From: Ichthyophthirius multifiliis
Taxonomy: Eukaryota; Ciliophora; Oligohymenophorea; Hymenostomatida
Reading direction: 5' to 3'
NCBI RefSeq assembly: GCF_000220395.1
Contig: NW_004085877.1
Coordinates: 27,008-91,007 of the forward strand
Length of the DNA stretch: 64,000 bases
The position numbers and the translations under genes are program-made. Below, piece after piece: positions 38,013 through 50,849 of the stretch. Under the pieces are notes generated by a model that searched no databases, was not told the origin of the DNA, and saw nothing but the letters and a program-made list of their open reading frames with translations. Numbering within the stretch: position 1 is the stretch's first letter; each line of letters starts with the position of its first letter.

Positions 38013-39119
38013 ATGTTAAATACTATTTTTATAATTCTTACATTATTGTTTATATTTTGGTCTATATTTATTATTATATTTGTTTATAAACTAATATATA
38101 AAGACCTTAAATTTACAGAAAAAATTGACGAAAATCTGTCTGAAAGATTTAAGCCATTCGAACGTTAAGACAGAGCTTCATGGAATATGATTGAAATATA
38201 CTTAGGTGCTATATTCTTACTTCCAATTCGTTCTATATCTATAATATTAATAGTTACAGGAGTAATTATAGTCATAAATATTCTCAATAAAATCAAAAAA
38301 ACTATCCCTTAGTAAGAGTACCCGAAATGGAAGTCTTTTATAATATAATCTACTGTAAAAATTAGTTCTAGGTGTATTTTATATTTTTGTGGTATATATT
38401 AGATAAAAAAAAAATATGCTAAAGTATCTGATTATTTGCCAGAATATAAGCAATATGAAAATAAGAATAAAAAGCCTTCGATTTTAGTCTCTAATCATTA
38501 AACATGGTTTGATATTTTTTATTTCACTAGTTAAATTTGTCCCAGTTTTCTTTCCAAGTCAGAAGTTGAGAAAATTCCTCTTTTTGGAACTATAACTACA
38601 GCAATTTAATCTATCTATGTAGAAAGAGAAAATAATTAAAATAGAGATAATGTAATTAAACAGGTTAAATAAAGAGGATTTAACATTAATTCTGGAAAAA
38701 ATTTTCCTCCTATAGTAGTATTTCCTGAAGGGACAACTTCTAATGGAAAATATTTACTTTCTTTTAAAAAGGGAGCATTCGATTCTTTACTACCAATATA
38801 AATTACGTGTATTTAATATCCTTAAAGGAATTTTAATTGCGCTTTGGATATTTTGGGTTTGGGTGAAAATTGTATAATTGCACTTTCTTAATTCTAAAAT
38901 TATATGAGTGTTATTTAGTTTGATACCTATGACCCAGAATATTTAGGTTTGAAATATGAAAACGAAAATGATTGGTAGATTTATGCGAATAAAATTCGAT
39001 AGATTATGATTAAGGCTTTACCTTATTTGAAAGACTCATAAAGTGGGTATAGAGATGTAAAAGAATATGAAACTATTGTTAGAGGAAATAATAATAATAA
39101 AAAAAAAAAAGAATAATGA
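38013..39119 (+). CDS. Lysophospholipid acyltransferase (LPCAT/PlsC family)
   Basis: Single exon of 368 residues, ATG 38013 to TGA 39117-39119. The N-terminus is a signal-anchor helix (LFIFWSIFIIIFVYKLI) and a second membrane segment follows (IYLGAIFLLPIRSISIILIV). The acyltransferase block I is SNHQTWFDIFYF (NHxxxxD catalytic His and Asp), and block III is PPIVVFPEGTTSNG (EGT, phosphate binding). These place it with LPCAT/LPEAT enzymes, which re-acylate lysophospholipids at the ER using acyl-CoA. The C-terminus ends in a KKKKEQ-type lysine run, compatible with ER retention (inference). The family often has C-terminal EF-hands; none is present here. Substrate head group cannot be read from sequence. 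Confidence 0.92.
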
Positions 39120-39487
39120 AAAACTTATTATATAATAATAGTAAAATTGCTGAATTCAATTAAATAAACTATTTTATCGAATAATATTAATAAATTATTT
39201 GTTATTTTAAATAATATTCTAAACAATAAAATGTTAACTTTGTTTTTAATAAATCAAAGACTTGCAATTAAAAATGTCAAAATTAATTTAATATCGATTT
39301 GTTCTTTTTACAATTTATTTTTTACAATTTATGTTTTAAAAATAAAAAACTTTATATAAAACATAAATATAATTATATAATTTAAAATTAATTTAAAAAG
39401 TTATAAATGTAGGATTATTAATAATAATATTAATATACACATCCAATTTCAAGACCTTTGGATTTTTAGCAAATCGATTATTAAAAT
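39120..39487. other. AT-rich intergenic spacer
   Basis: About 370 bp between two same-strand genes. A slightly less AT-rich patch occurs at 39440-39475, just before the next start codon. No coding signal. Confidence 0.55.
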
Positions 39488-41067
39488 ATGAATACAAATT
39501 AATAAAGAGTTCAAAAAAATAGTGCTAATTCAGAAAATATACGTATATATATAAGCTTAAAAAGAGACAGTAACGAAGAATTAATTGAAAATCGTAAATT
39601 AATTTTAATGACTCCAAGTATTTAAAAAAAATAATATTTAAAATAATAAATTCTTAAAACAAATTAAAGGTAATATTAAAATTTCTATGCTTAAAAGAAT
39701 AGTTGAGCAAGAGTTTTCGGATTTATTTCCTAATGAGCCAACTTTTATATGCGCTAAAATATAAGATGAATATGGTTATTCGCTTTCAAATAGTAGCTAT
39801 ATATTTGAATTAGTCAAAAATAATGACCGTCTAATAGCCATTCCAGAAAAAATAGGTTCTGATATGGGTAAACAAAAAAATATATGTATTTAATAAAAAT
39901 ATTTAATAAGGTACCGTAAATATGCATTTAACAAATGATATATAGGAACTTTTATATTTATTAAGAAGTATGTAACAGAATATATGTTCTAAATTGACAT
40001 GTAAAAAATAATGTTTAATATTTTTAAAAAAAAATTAAAAGAATCTAATTTTAATACTATTGAAAATTTAGAAAATGTTTTAGCTGTTATAATGCCTTTA
40101 GGTTTTAATGCAAGTTCGAAAATGATTATACATAATGCAGCAGCTATTTTAAGGTGTATTTTCGCTAATGAAAGATTGCAATTATTTGAAGATTAAAATA
40201 ATATTTTGGTACTTAATTTGTTGATAAATTTAATTCATTTTTGGGTTTGTGAGTTAATTTTTTAAGATAATTATTTACTTTAGTAAGTAGTTGATATCTT
40301 AGAAATATTAATAAAATCATGTATTTTTTTGATATTTTATTTTATAAATATTTATATAAATAATAGAAACTCTTAGTATTAAATTAAAATCTCCTCAAAT
40401 AATTAATTCTCTTATGTAAAATTCAAAGCTAGATAATGTTTCAGCTTAAACACGGTCTCGAATTATTAAAATTATTTCTCATTTAACAAGAGGAGAATTT
40501 AAAAATGCATATAATCCTAAACCTGTTTCAAGAGGATAAATGTTACATTTAAGTTCGCCAAACATAAACACAGCTTTGGCAAGGCCCCCTTTAAAAAATA
40601 GAAATAGCTTTGAAAACTAACAGGATATATTAGATAAGTTTTAATTAGAATAATAATCAATTAAAGAAACTTAAAAAAAAAATTAATATTAATAAAATAT
40701 ATAATAATATAATTAAAATTCTGAAGGATAAAATTATGATTAAAATTAATATAAAAATTTTAAATAAAATCTTAATCAAGATTTTCATAATAATTAAAAT
40801 TCTAATTAAATTTTAAATTATTAAAATGATATTTTAGAAAGATAAACAGATAATAAAAGACCAATTTCAAATAAAAGTTATTAATAAAATCTACAATATA
40901 TTTAATACATTATACATATATATTTGTTTTCATCTCTTTTTTTAATTCTTAGTTTTTTATTTATACGTTTTTTCTAATATTTCATTTATTTTATTATATT
41001 AATGATGATTAAGTTTATATTTCTATGCTGTATTATAAGCAATTCTATTTTTAAAAAAATAACATGA
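39488..41067 (+). CDS. Protein with ubiquitin-like N-terminus and helical repeats, unknown
   Basis: Starts MNTNQQRVQKNSANSENIRI. After an intron (about 39618-39668) the sequence SMLKRIVEQEFSDLFPNEPT, then FICAKIQDEYGYSLSNSSYI and LVKNNDRLIAIPEK, has the strand/helix pattern of a PB1- or doublecortin-like beta-grasp domain. A second intron (about 39867-39947) joins it to an armadillo-like helical part (ENLENVLAVIMPLGFNASSK, then MIIHNAAAILRCIFANERL). A Ser/Arg/Asn-rich region and a Q/N-rich tail follow. The last 60 residues before TGA 41065-41067 are strongly hydrophobic, and overlap the 3' end of the opposite gene, so the true stop may be earlier. Ubl plus helical repeats recalls formin-type GBD-FH3 regions only loosely; I make no functional call. 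Confidence 0.7.
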
Positions 41068-44000
41068 AATAAAAATCTGTTTATATATATTACTTTTTCA
41101 AATTATCTCCTTCAAAGACATCAATTTTAATAAACTTATTATCTCCATAATCAAATTATACTTTAAAAAGTATTTTTTAAGAAATATTAGGACAATTACT
41201 CCTATTATTAATTTATTTATTATTTTTTTTATTTTAAATAGCTAAAACTTAACTCACAATATTATTAATTTTACTTTTTAATATTTTATTCTCATTTATA
41301 AAATTAAAAGCTATTTCATAAGGATCATCATTTTATTTAACATTAAGAATGATTTCTTAATTATTTTCTAAAACCTTTACTTTACCAATAATGTTTTCGC
41401 TATTTGTACTGTTTCTAAGAAACTTTTCAATTTTTTCTTTAGATAATTTCGCAATATAATTATTAGAATTAATCAAATTTACTTATTTATTTAGAAAATT
41501 GTTAAGATTTTCACAATAACCATTAATTACTTATTCTATTTTATTTGCAATAATTTTTATTTAGTTACATGAAGCATAAATATTTAAAGCCTCAAAAAAT
41601 TTTTCAGCCAAAACAAAAGAATTATCATCAACATAAACATCTAATGGAATTTTTTATTCTTAGTATTCTATTTCTATAAACAAAATAGCTTATTATATAT
41701 TATTTTTAATATGAAATTATTATTAATATTATAGCTATTATTTATATTATTATTATTAGCAAGAGCTAATAGAAACATTAACTTATTATTAATTTTAATT
41801 TAAGCTTTTACTATAATTTAACCTATTTATTGATTAAAGAGGCGTTTCTAAAATAGGTATAGATGAACTTAAAATAGAATTTTTTTTTTTAACTTGTTCT
41901 ACTTTTATTTTCTTATTTATATCTTAAATAGATTTTTCTAAAAGCAAAATATTTTCGTCTAAACTAAAATCTTTTTAATTTGTTTATTTCCAAGAAATTT
42001 CTGATATTGATCTTTTAGTTTTATTATTTATTTCTATTAATAAATTCTTAATGTCTTAATTATTTTAACCACCAAATTTAGGAAAATTCTCATCACTTTA
42101 TTCAGTATTATATATATTATTTTTTTAAATAAAAGGCTTATCATATTAATATAAATATGCCTTGGTTTTAAAATTTTATTGCTTTTCCTCCAAATTTTTT
42201 TATTATTATTATAATTATTCTATTTATTTCACACTTTCATGCTTTTATATATTTATTTCCATTTTTTCTAAAAATTTATCTGCAGCTTCGTTTATTTCTC
42301 TTCTTGTCTTTTCCTCTTTTTTTTGATATTATTAATTATTTTAGCTATTATTATTTTCATTATTATTATGATTTTGCATTGATAAAGAAAAATATAATTA
42401 AAATTGTTATTAAGGATTATTCTTTTCTAAACAAAAACTATTATTTTTATATTTTATTTAGTTTTCTGAATATTATGATTAAGGACTTTCTAAATTTTAA
42501 CTTAAATTACATTTATATTACAATTCACTATAATATGTATCTTTTAAAGGAGTTTTTTGTTCTTAATTTTCATTTTAATAATTTGATAATTTTTAACTTA
42601 ACTCTATATCATCCATATTTTCATAGATGCTTATATTTTTATTATTATCCTAATTACTATTTGTTCTATTATTATTATTAACACTATCTGTTTTATTATT
42701 TTAATTAACACTTCTATTATTTTCATTTAAATTTATACTTCTATTATAAATTTAGTTACTAATATTATTTTAATCAGTATCTTAATTTTTTTTATTTATA
42801 TTATTATAAATTTCTTAATAATAATCTTCATTTTCTATTTATTAATCATTTTCATTTTTTATTAATTAATTATCCTGATCTTATTTATTTTATTCTTTTT
42901 TAAATGTTTATTAAATTTGTTTATTTTCTTAAACTAGATTTTGCTATATCTGTTAAACTGAATAATTCCTTTCTTCATCTAACTTTTAATAAATTAAATC
43001 TTTTTTGCTTTTTTATTATTCTTCTTCATTTTAATTTTGATTTTCTGATAAATTTATGGAGTTATACAAAATTTTGTTATCATAGCTTTTAAATTGCATT
43101 TATTTTTAAACTTCTATTACATTTCTTTCATTTTCAAATTTATATTCGTTTTATGAGAATTAAATTTAATATATTTTATTTTCTTTATCATTTTTTTAAA
43201 TTTAGTTATTATTATTATTATTTAAAATTTATATATTTTCATTATATTTCAAATTATTTTTCTAATCTTAATTTTGGTTTTCTTTTTTAATTTCTTTTGA
43301 TTTCTCTTTTAAATTTTCTTTTGAATTTTCATTTTAATTTTCTTTTAAATTTGACTTTGAATTGTATTTAATGTTTTATTTTTAACTGTATTTAGTACTT
43401 TCAATTATGCTAAATTATGAATTTCTTTTGGAATTGTCCTGTAAATTATTTATCTAATAATTTTCATGTAAACTATTTTTTGAATTTTCAAATAAATTAA
43501 TTTTAGAATTTTCATTTGTGCTTTCTTTTAATGTTTGCTTTGATTACTATTTTTATAAATTTTAATTTTTTTCGAAAAAATTATCTTCAAAATCATCAGC
43601 TTATTCTGTATTTTTTGATTATTAATTTGTTTTTTCTTAATAATAATAATAATCTTAGTTTTATAATTTACTAAAAATATAATTTTTTCTATTATAAATA
43701 TTTTATGAATCTAGTTAATTTTAGTAATTTTCTTATTCTAAAAACTCATTTTCATATTCAAATTCGTTTTGCTCTTTAGATTCTTATGGAATAGGCAATT
43801 CTCTTTATTCGTTTTCAATATTTTTAACATATTAATGAATTAAATCTAAATTGATTATGTTATTACTATTTAAATTTTAAGAAATAGCCAAAGTTTCATT
43901 ATTATTAGAAAACGATTTTTTAAAAGCAATTTATTCATTACTTTTTAATGTTTATTGTGAATTTAAATCACTTGAAATTAAATTTATACTTTTTTAATTA

Positions 44001-44706
44001 TTTGAAATTACAGAACTACTTTTTTCAGAAATAGTTTTTTTCTTTTATGAAATTTTTAATTAATAAAGACTTTCTAAAATATTATTTTCTTATTTTTCTT
44101 ATTTTTTTTCTATCTATATATTTTATTATTAGGACTAATGTTATTATTGTTAATTTTATTATTAATATTGTAATTTTTATAATGCATTATTTTAAAGAAT
44201 AAGGTTTGTTTTATTTCTTATTATTTTTATTAATTATTCTGTATTTTTTTTTTATTTGCATGATATTTCTTATATTAATAAAGCATTTTCTGCTGCGAAA
44301 TTTTCTAAATTATTCTAAGGAACGTGTCTGGGAAGATCTATTTTATTTGCGATCATTATTTTTACGCTTTTTTTAGGCATTTTTTAGATCATTTTTTAAT
44401 AATAACTTTTTTAAAAATAAATTATTTATATTTTTTATAAATATTTTTTTAATACTTTTAGTATATGTTCTTAATTTAATCGTCTCTTTTTGTTATATCT
44501 ACCATAAATATAAAACATAAAGCATTTTTGGGAGGTTCAAAATTATTTATTTAAAATTCATATTAATAATTATCTTTTTAATCAATCTTATCTATTTTTA
44601 ATTTAAATATTTTTTTAAGGTGTATATATATATAACTTTTAAGTATCTATGTTAAGGATTTTTTTCCTGAATTGCTATCTCCATAAATGATGCATATTTA
44701 AGACAT
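40982..44706 (-). CDS. Rab-like GTPase domain fused to long low-complexity region and C-terminal repeats
   Basis: From ATG (complement 44704-44706) the first ~165 residues look like a diverged Ras/Rab fold: P-loop GDSNSGKKSLTQIL, a strand CFIFMVDITKRDD, then after a 50-bp intron (44406-44455) IMIANKIDLPRHVP (G4 NKxD) and ALLIQEISCKQKKNTEQL (G5). No DTAGQ (G3) motif is present, and no C-terminal prenylation cysteines follow. The same frame continues for about 2.6 kb without TGA as a Q/N/E/K/S-rich region. The C-terminal ~200 residues hold beta-grasp-like units ending in an alpha-helix (IPLDVYVDDNSFVLAEKFFE; EIILNVKQNDDPYEIAFNFI; KVQFDYGDNKFIKIDVFEGD). Rab-like proteins lacking G3 are probably poor GTPases. 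The stop is complement 40982-40984. I know of no Rab with this architecture. Confidence 0.75.
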
Positions 44707-45094
44707 TTTTTTGTTTTTTTTAAGTTAAAAAGATACGTTATTATATTATATTATATTATATTATAAATATATATAATTTAAAAAATCAATATTTGCTATT
44801 TTTATAAAGAAAAAATATCTGTTAAAAATCAAGACATATATGAAAATGAATTATAAATAAATGAATTTAATAATTTTTTTATTAATTAAAAATAAATTTA
44901 ACAAAAACAATTAAAGATTGAATTAAAAAATTATTTTATTTTATTAATATTATTTAAAAAGCATTAAATAATTTTTATTTCAAATTAAATATACAATATT
45001 TACCAAAAAGTTAATTAATTTTCATAATTATATTATATATATTTACGGTCATTAGATATATATAATTTCTGATAATTTTTAAATAAGATAAAAA
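44707..45094. other. AT-rich intergenic spacer between divergent genes
   Basis: About 390 bp shared 5' flank of the Rab-like gene and the gene at 45095. It contains a TTATA pentamer tandem repeat at about 44739-44766. No conserved promoter element is evident. Confidence 0.6.
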
Positions 45095-46628
45095 ATGAAC
45101 TTTGAAATAATAATATAATTAAAACCTAGATTTCATTTATTGGCACAATTTTTACTTTTGGAGCTTTCATTATTTAAATCAGGTTATTTTAATATAGATT
45201 TTTTAGAAAAAGAAGAAAAGTCAACATTTGTAAAAATATTAGAGTAATTTAAAACTACATTTTTTTAATTCTTAAAATTAAACTAACTAAAAATATTAGT
45301 TAATTATGTTAATATTCTTAAGATTTTATTAAGTATAAATAAATGTAAATATAATATTCTTTCTGGTAATATTAAACTATAATAATGTTTATTCTTTATT
45401 TTCAAATAGGTTAAAATAAAGAGGTTTTTTAAAAGTTGAACATAATTTTGAAGATTTGGTTTATTTTAGGAGTATTAAATGCTCAACATTTTTAGATTAT
45501 TTATATAAAAAGCAAAAAGAAACATTTAATGAATAAAATGTAAAGATAATAAAAAAAATATATATTATTTTTAAATTAAATAGATTGAGAAAATAATATA
45601 ATTTATAAATATGTAATTTGATAATATATTAAAATCCAAATATATTATATATGACTGTTCTTTTAACTAAATATCTCCTTTAACTTAATAAGAAGTAGAA
45701 TTTTGTAATATATATAATATTTATTTTCTTTTAAAATTAGATTACATTGATTTAAAATATATTTAATAAATTCGATTTGTTAAACGTAGGATTTATTGAG
45801 GAAGATAAAATTTTTATTTTATTTTACGTATTAATTTTATCAAAAAAAGAAAAATAAATTTAAAACGAAAACTTAGTAAAGTCTTTTATTCTTTTTAAAT
45901 AAAAAATAGGTGTTTATGAAGGAAAATTGACAATTAGATTTTTCAAAAAATATTTCGTTTTTCATTAAATATATAAAGAAAATGAAATCAAAGAAATAAA
46001 TTACTTAATAGAAAACTTCGAAAAATAAATAAAGAAAAGACTTATAGATATTGCTTTTTATGAAAGTTATAAACTAAGTTCAAAATAAAGAGAAAATTTT
46101 CGAATTTATTAAGAAAAAAATTAAAATTTATAATAAATTCTTAATAATAATAATGAAGAAAAGTTAAAAATTTTAATAAAATTTGATAAATTTGCACTTA
46201 TTATTTACTTATTTTTATAAGAAAATTTCATTTCATTAAAATATTATTTTGAATAAGAAAATAAATATTAAATTAATTTGTTTTTGAATGAATTAACTAA
46301 AATATTTGTAAAATTACACCATTAAAATAAATCTATATTAACCATGAATGATAAAATAAACGACCATTTTTATGTTTTTATATACATGTATGAATCTTTG
46401 TTTAATTTATTAATTGCGAATATATAAACGTAAAAAACAAAAGAAATAAAATTAATTAATAGTAATAATAATAAGTAATTAAATAAAAAATTAAATGAAA
46501 ATTCTTCATTATAAAAAAAAATGCATAATATTTCTTATTTTGATATAACTTCTGGGATAAATAAAACTTAAAAAAAAGAAGAATAAAAAAATCATTCATA
46601 TAATAATTATTCAATTGATATATATTGA
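45095..46628 (+). CDS. Unknown protein with one degenerate EF-hand-like segment
   Basis: Begins MNFEIIIQLKPRFHLLAQFL and ends SYNNYSIDIY at TGA 46626-46628, with two or three AT-only introns (around 45366-45409 and 45540-45720). The protein is basic and helical. A segment NIFNKFDLLNVGFIEEDKIF resembles an EF-hand loop (D at 1, G at 6, I at 8) but lacks the closing acidic residue. Two conserved-looking patches are RGFLKVEHNFEDLVYFRSIK and FKKYFVFHQIYKENEIKEI. It converges with a candidate CFAP92-like gene, 82 bp apart, and is divergent from the Rab-like gene. No family recognised; exon joins are approximate. Confidence 0.6.
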
Positions 46629-46710
46629 ATATTAATATATATATATATATATATATTTTTTTTTTTTTCTATTTTTTAAATTTATAAAGATACAAATTTT
46701 TTGATTTTTT

Positions 46711-49700
46711 TCATTTAAACATTGAATCTAATTTAAGAGGCTTATAAATGCATGTTTTTGTTAAAATTTCTGGATTTTAATACAGATCAAAATCATAAGG
46801 ACTTACAGCTTTTTCAGGAGCTATTTTTCTTTAAAATAAATCAACTGGATTTTAATAAGGTTCTTGATGAAAAACAGATGAGGGAATATCTTTTATTTAT
46901 TTTTCTAATTGAAGTGTACTATTTTAAATCCTTGAATTTTTTAAAAGAATTCCTTTTTTTAATGCTGGACCATCTCTAATTCCCTTTTTTAAAATTTTAT
47001 TCAGTATTATTTTTAAATATTATTATTTTAAATACTTTTAATTTATCTAATTGACTTGGATGTTCTTACATTTATTTTTTTATGTGTATATAAGCATCCC
47101 CTTTAAGTTTTTTTTACCATTTTTCAATTTCTTTTTTTTTCTTTTCTCTTTCTAATCTTTCTTTTTCAATAGCTTTTTTTTATTTTATTATTAAAATTTT
47201 TTATTAAAAATATTAAAAGTTTTATTTTTTTATTTAAACGTTTTATTTTTTCAGTTTCTAATATTTCTGGTAGAGAAAAAACATCAATATGTCCAATATA
47301 TTAATTGAAATCTTTTTTGCTTTTATCCCTGATTCTTTCTTTTGAAAATTTAAGAGATTCTTCTTATTTTACTCTTTATTCATAATAAGGATTTTACGCA
47401 AGATCTTCTATGATGCTTTCATGTGGTTTTTTGGGATGTTCTTTATATTATTCTAATGTTTTTGGAGGAACAGTTCTAAATTCAGGTTTACTTTGTAATT
47501 ACTAGTTATTTAATTTTTTTAAATTATATAAAATAAAATATTTATACTGTTTTTTCTAAAGTTAAAGCTAATTTTTTTTCATCTTCTACATTATAGGGAT
47601 CTATAGATAAACCTAAATATTATTCTGAATAAGTATAGAAAAAAATTTTATCATTTTTTATTTTTTCTCTTTATTCTCTCATCAATTTTTCATACCAATT
47701 ATTTTTTTAGCAACTATAAATATATACAGGCTCATTTTCTGGAATTTAAACAACATTTTATATTTTTATATCATTTTTTTATATCGTCCCTTTTAGTTTA
47801 GTTTAATGAAGATACATTGTTTTTCCTTTTAAAGATTTATTTTGTTATTTAGGCAATGAAAGTTCTTAATTTTTTATTTTTTTTTAAATATGTTAATTTA
47901 TTAAATTTAGACTTTTTTACATTTATTTACCATTTTATATCGTCATAAGATTTCCTATTGTTCCTGCAGCTGCTAATTGTGATTACTTTTAATTTTTTGT
48001 ATCTACACTTATTGCTTAGGTAGTTGCAGCAAATTATTATTATTTTTTTTTGGTTTATTTAACATCTACTATGTGGCCGTATATATCTTCAAGGGTTAAA
48101 GAATCACTATATTTTCTTTCTATGCCAATTAAATCCTTTTAATTTTTTATTAATAAATAAATTAGTTTTTAAAAAAGTAAAATATAAACATTTGCCAAAG
48201 GAAATAAATCAAATTAATAAAGAGTTTTCATATTCTAACATTTACATATTTCTGATATTTAATTTAGTGCCTTGCATATGTTTTCAGGGACTTTAGTTCT
48301 TATATATATATCTGCATTTTAAAGTATTTATTTCAATGTATTTCTTAATCTAATCTATATATATTAAATATTCTAATTTTTTTTTTATTTATTTATAAAA
48401 AACTCTTTTAATCTCCAAATTGAAATCTTAATAAATTCTTTCCTTAAATTTAATATCTGAATTTTTCAGAATTTTAAAACTTTCACTATTTGGTTCATTT
48501 ATAGGAATTTTTTCATCTAACCTAAAAAAAAAATTAATTTATTTTTATGTAAAATAAACAAAATACAATTTCATAACTCCATCAGATAATCCTTCAAAAA
48601 CAAAAAGTCTAAAATCGTCATCTAAAATCTCAAAACCACCCAAAAAATCTAAAACTCTACTATTTCTTTCTTGTTCAGTTAATTTTTTAGTAGCAATAGC
48701 CCTAATTCCTCCTTATTCAAATTAACCAGCTTTCATATTTACTTCATAAAATATTTCTTGAATTTTTTCCACCATTTCTTAACTTTTATAAGGCATAAAA
48801 TACACCACTCTTTCAAAAACAGGCAAATTATTTTCTTTGACTATTATTTATTCAACAGGAGCAGCCAATTCGACTTTAGTTTTTTGCGCTTTTTTATCAT
48901 CTTTTTTCTTACTTTCATGCTTTTCTTCTGGAATATTTATCAAAGTAGGTTATTTTTCTGGTGCTTTAAAGCTTCCGAAAGGATAAGAGAGGTTAATGGA
49001 AATAACAAGAAATGTGGAAGAATCAAAATAATTAGAGGAGCTAAAAATATTTCGAACATTTCTCTTCGCAGTGGTATTTAAATCCAAATTATTAGACTCT
49101 AAGTCTTCATATTTCTTCACTGGTATTACTGGACCCCTTAATTTGACATCTCGGACATTTTTATGTAAAAATCACTCAAAAAAAAGCATGAAACTCCAAA
49201 ATTGTTCCTCTAAACTTCCTTATTTTAGGCTTCTTCCTTTATAGGTTCTACTTTTACATCTCCTTTTTTCTTAGCAGCATCTTTCTTTGGAGCTTCTTTT
49301 TTCATCATCTTTTTTCACATCTTTTTTGGCAACTTTTTTACCTCCTTTTCCAGTTTCTTCAATTTGGGGTTTGTTTTTTTCCTTTTCTTCTAGAATTTTT
49401 TACTCTATATCTATAAGGGCTAACTCTTATTTTATTTTGGTGTCTATTATTTCATCTTTATCATGTAATTCTAATTTTAAAAAACTTGAACTATAGTTTT
49501 TTTTTTTAATATAAAAAAATATTAAATTATTATTGTTTTTATTTAAATTAACCTTATTTTCTCAACTAATTCCACTTAATCCATCATTCCACATAAAAAT
49601 ACATGTTTTTCTTACCATTTTATAGTATTTTTTAATAATTTTCCACTAGTTTTGACTTAAGTGCCGTCAAAAAATTAGTACTAAACATAACACAGTTCAT

Positions 49701-50409
49701 AATTTTTATCATTTGAAACTGGTAAATCCTTTGCACCTATAATTTCGATTTCCATAGGATTTATATAGTGTTTATATAAAGATAAAAGTAAAGGCTTATC
49801 TGCTGAAATTTTTAATTTGAAATCATCTATTTCATATATTAATAATTTGTTATTTTCGTATGTATATTCGACTTTTCATCTTTACATGTAAGTAATTGGC
49901 TATAATCTAAATTTATTTCTTGCTTTATTTTATTAACTTCTGAATTTACGAAATATATGTAAAATTATTGCGAAGTTATTAATTTGCAAAAATCCTATTT
50001 TTTATTATTTTTTTATTTATGTTGGTGTTTTTTACATCATCTATCCTTATTAAACTAAATTCCTTCGAAAATATTAAAATACTTGGATCTTATTTTTTTT
50101 ATAAGTATTTATTTTTTATAAAAAATACCATTTGGATCTTTTTTTGCCCAATTCTCAATTAATTGTGCATCGTATCTTTCAGTTTTTGATGTTTCTTGTG
50201 AAAACCATTCCCACATTAAAACAAAGTTTTATAAATTTGTTTGTTTTATTTCGAATTCGAATTTGAATATTACATCTTATTTTGGCATTCCTGATTTATC
50301 TAGATTTTAAATAATCTATTTTATAAAAAAAAATAAAAAATATAAGTATGTATTGACGATTATTTATTATAATTATCACATCTTTTTTTGGGTCTTTTTT
50401 AGGAGCCAT
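46711..50409 (-). CDS. Candidate CFAP92-like (DUF4550-type) ciliary protein
   Basis: Starts at complement 50407-50409 with MAPKKDPKKDV, a lysine-rich start common in axonemal proteins. A beta-rich, C2-like N-terminal region (KFEFEIKQTNLQNFVLMWEW) and a K/E-rich linker lead to a well-conserved central block: VYFMPYKSQEMVEKIQEIFY, then QGGIRAIATKKLTEQERNSR, VLDFLGGFEILDDDFRLFVF and EGLSDGVMKQLDEKIPINEP. This pattern resembles the central domain I associate with CFAP92/KIAA1257. The C-terminal part carries FRTVPPKTLEQYKEHPKKPH, IGHIDVFSLPEILE, a coiled coil, and the closing PYDFDLYQNPEILTKTCIYK before TGA at complement 46711-46713. At least five introns. FAP92 is an axonemal protein of unknown role. 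Axonemal location is likely; the exact family name is from memory. Confidence 0.65.
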
Positions 50410-50849
50410 ATTTTTTATATTTTTTCTTGTTTATATATTTAAATTTTTATATTTAATCTATTATTTAATTTTATGATAGTTAATATATTTTTTTAAACAA
50501 AAAATGAAACTTTGATTTTTATTCAATAAATATATATTAAAATTTTAAAGAATAATAAAAGTAAAAAATTACTATAATTTTTTGTAAAAATTTAAATTTA
50601 TTAATCTTTAATTTTATATTTTTATTTAAATGTATATTATTTTTTTGTTAATTATTTTTATATTTAATTATTTGAAAATTAAAAAATATATTTTTTATAT
50701 TAATTTTCATATTATTACTAAGTTTCTTATTAAAATTAACTACTTTATTTTATTTCATTAATTTAAAGTTTAATTTAATTTTTATAAAATTAAATTATTA
50801 TTTAAAACTATTTATGCCTTTTTTATTAAAAAATTAAATAAAATAAAAT

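Noticed and set aside
42304-42681. Plus-strand open frame of 125 codons rich in Y, F and L
   Set aside because: It is the antisense of the Asn/Lys/Gln-rich middle of the minus-strand Rab-like fusion gene, which has better coding character.
48758-49496. Two plus-strand frames (107 and 69 codons)
   Set aside because: Both are antisense to exons of the candidate CFAP92-like gene.
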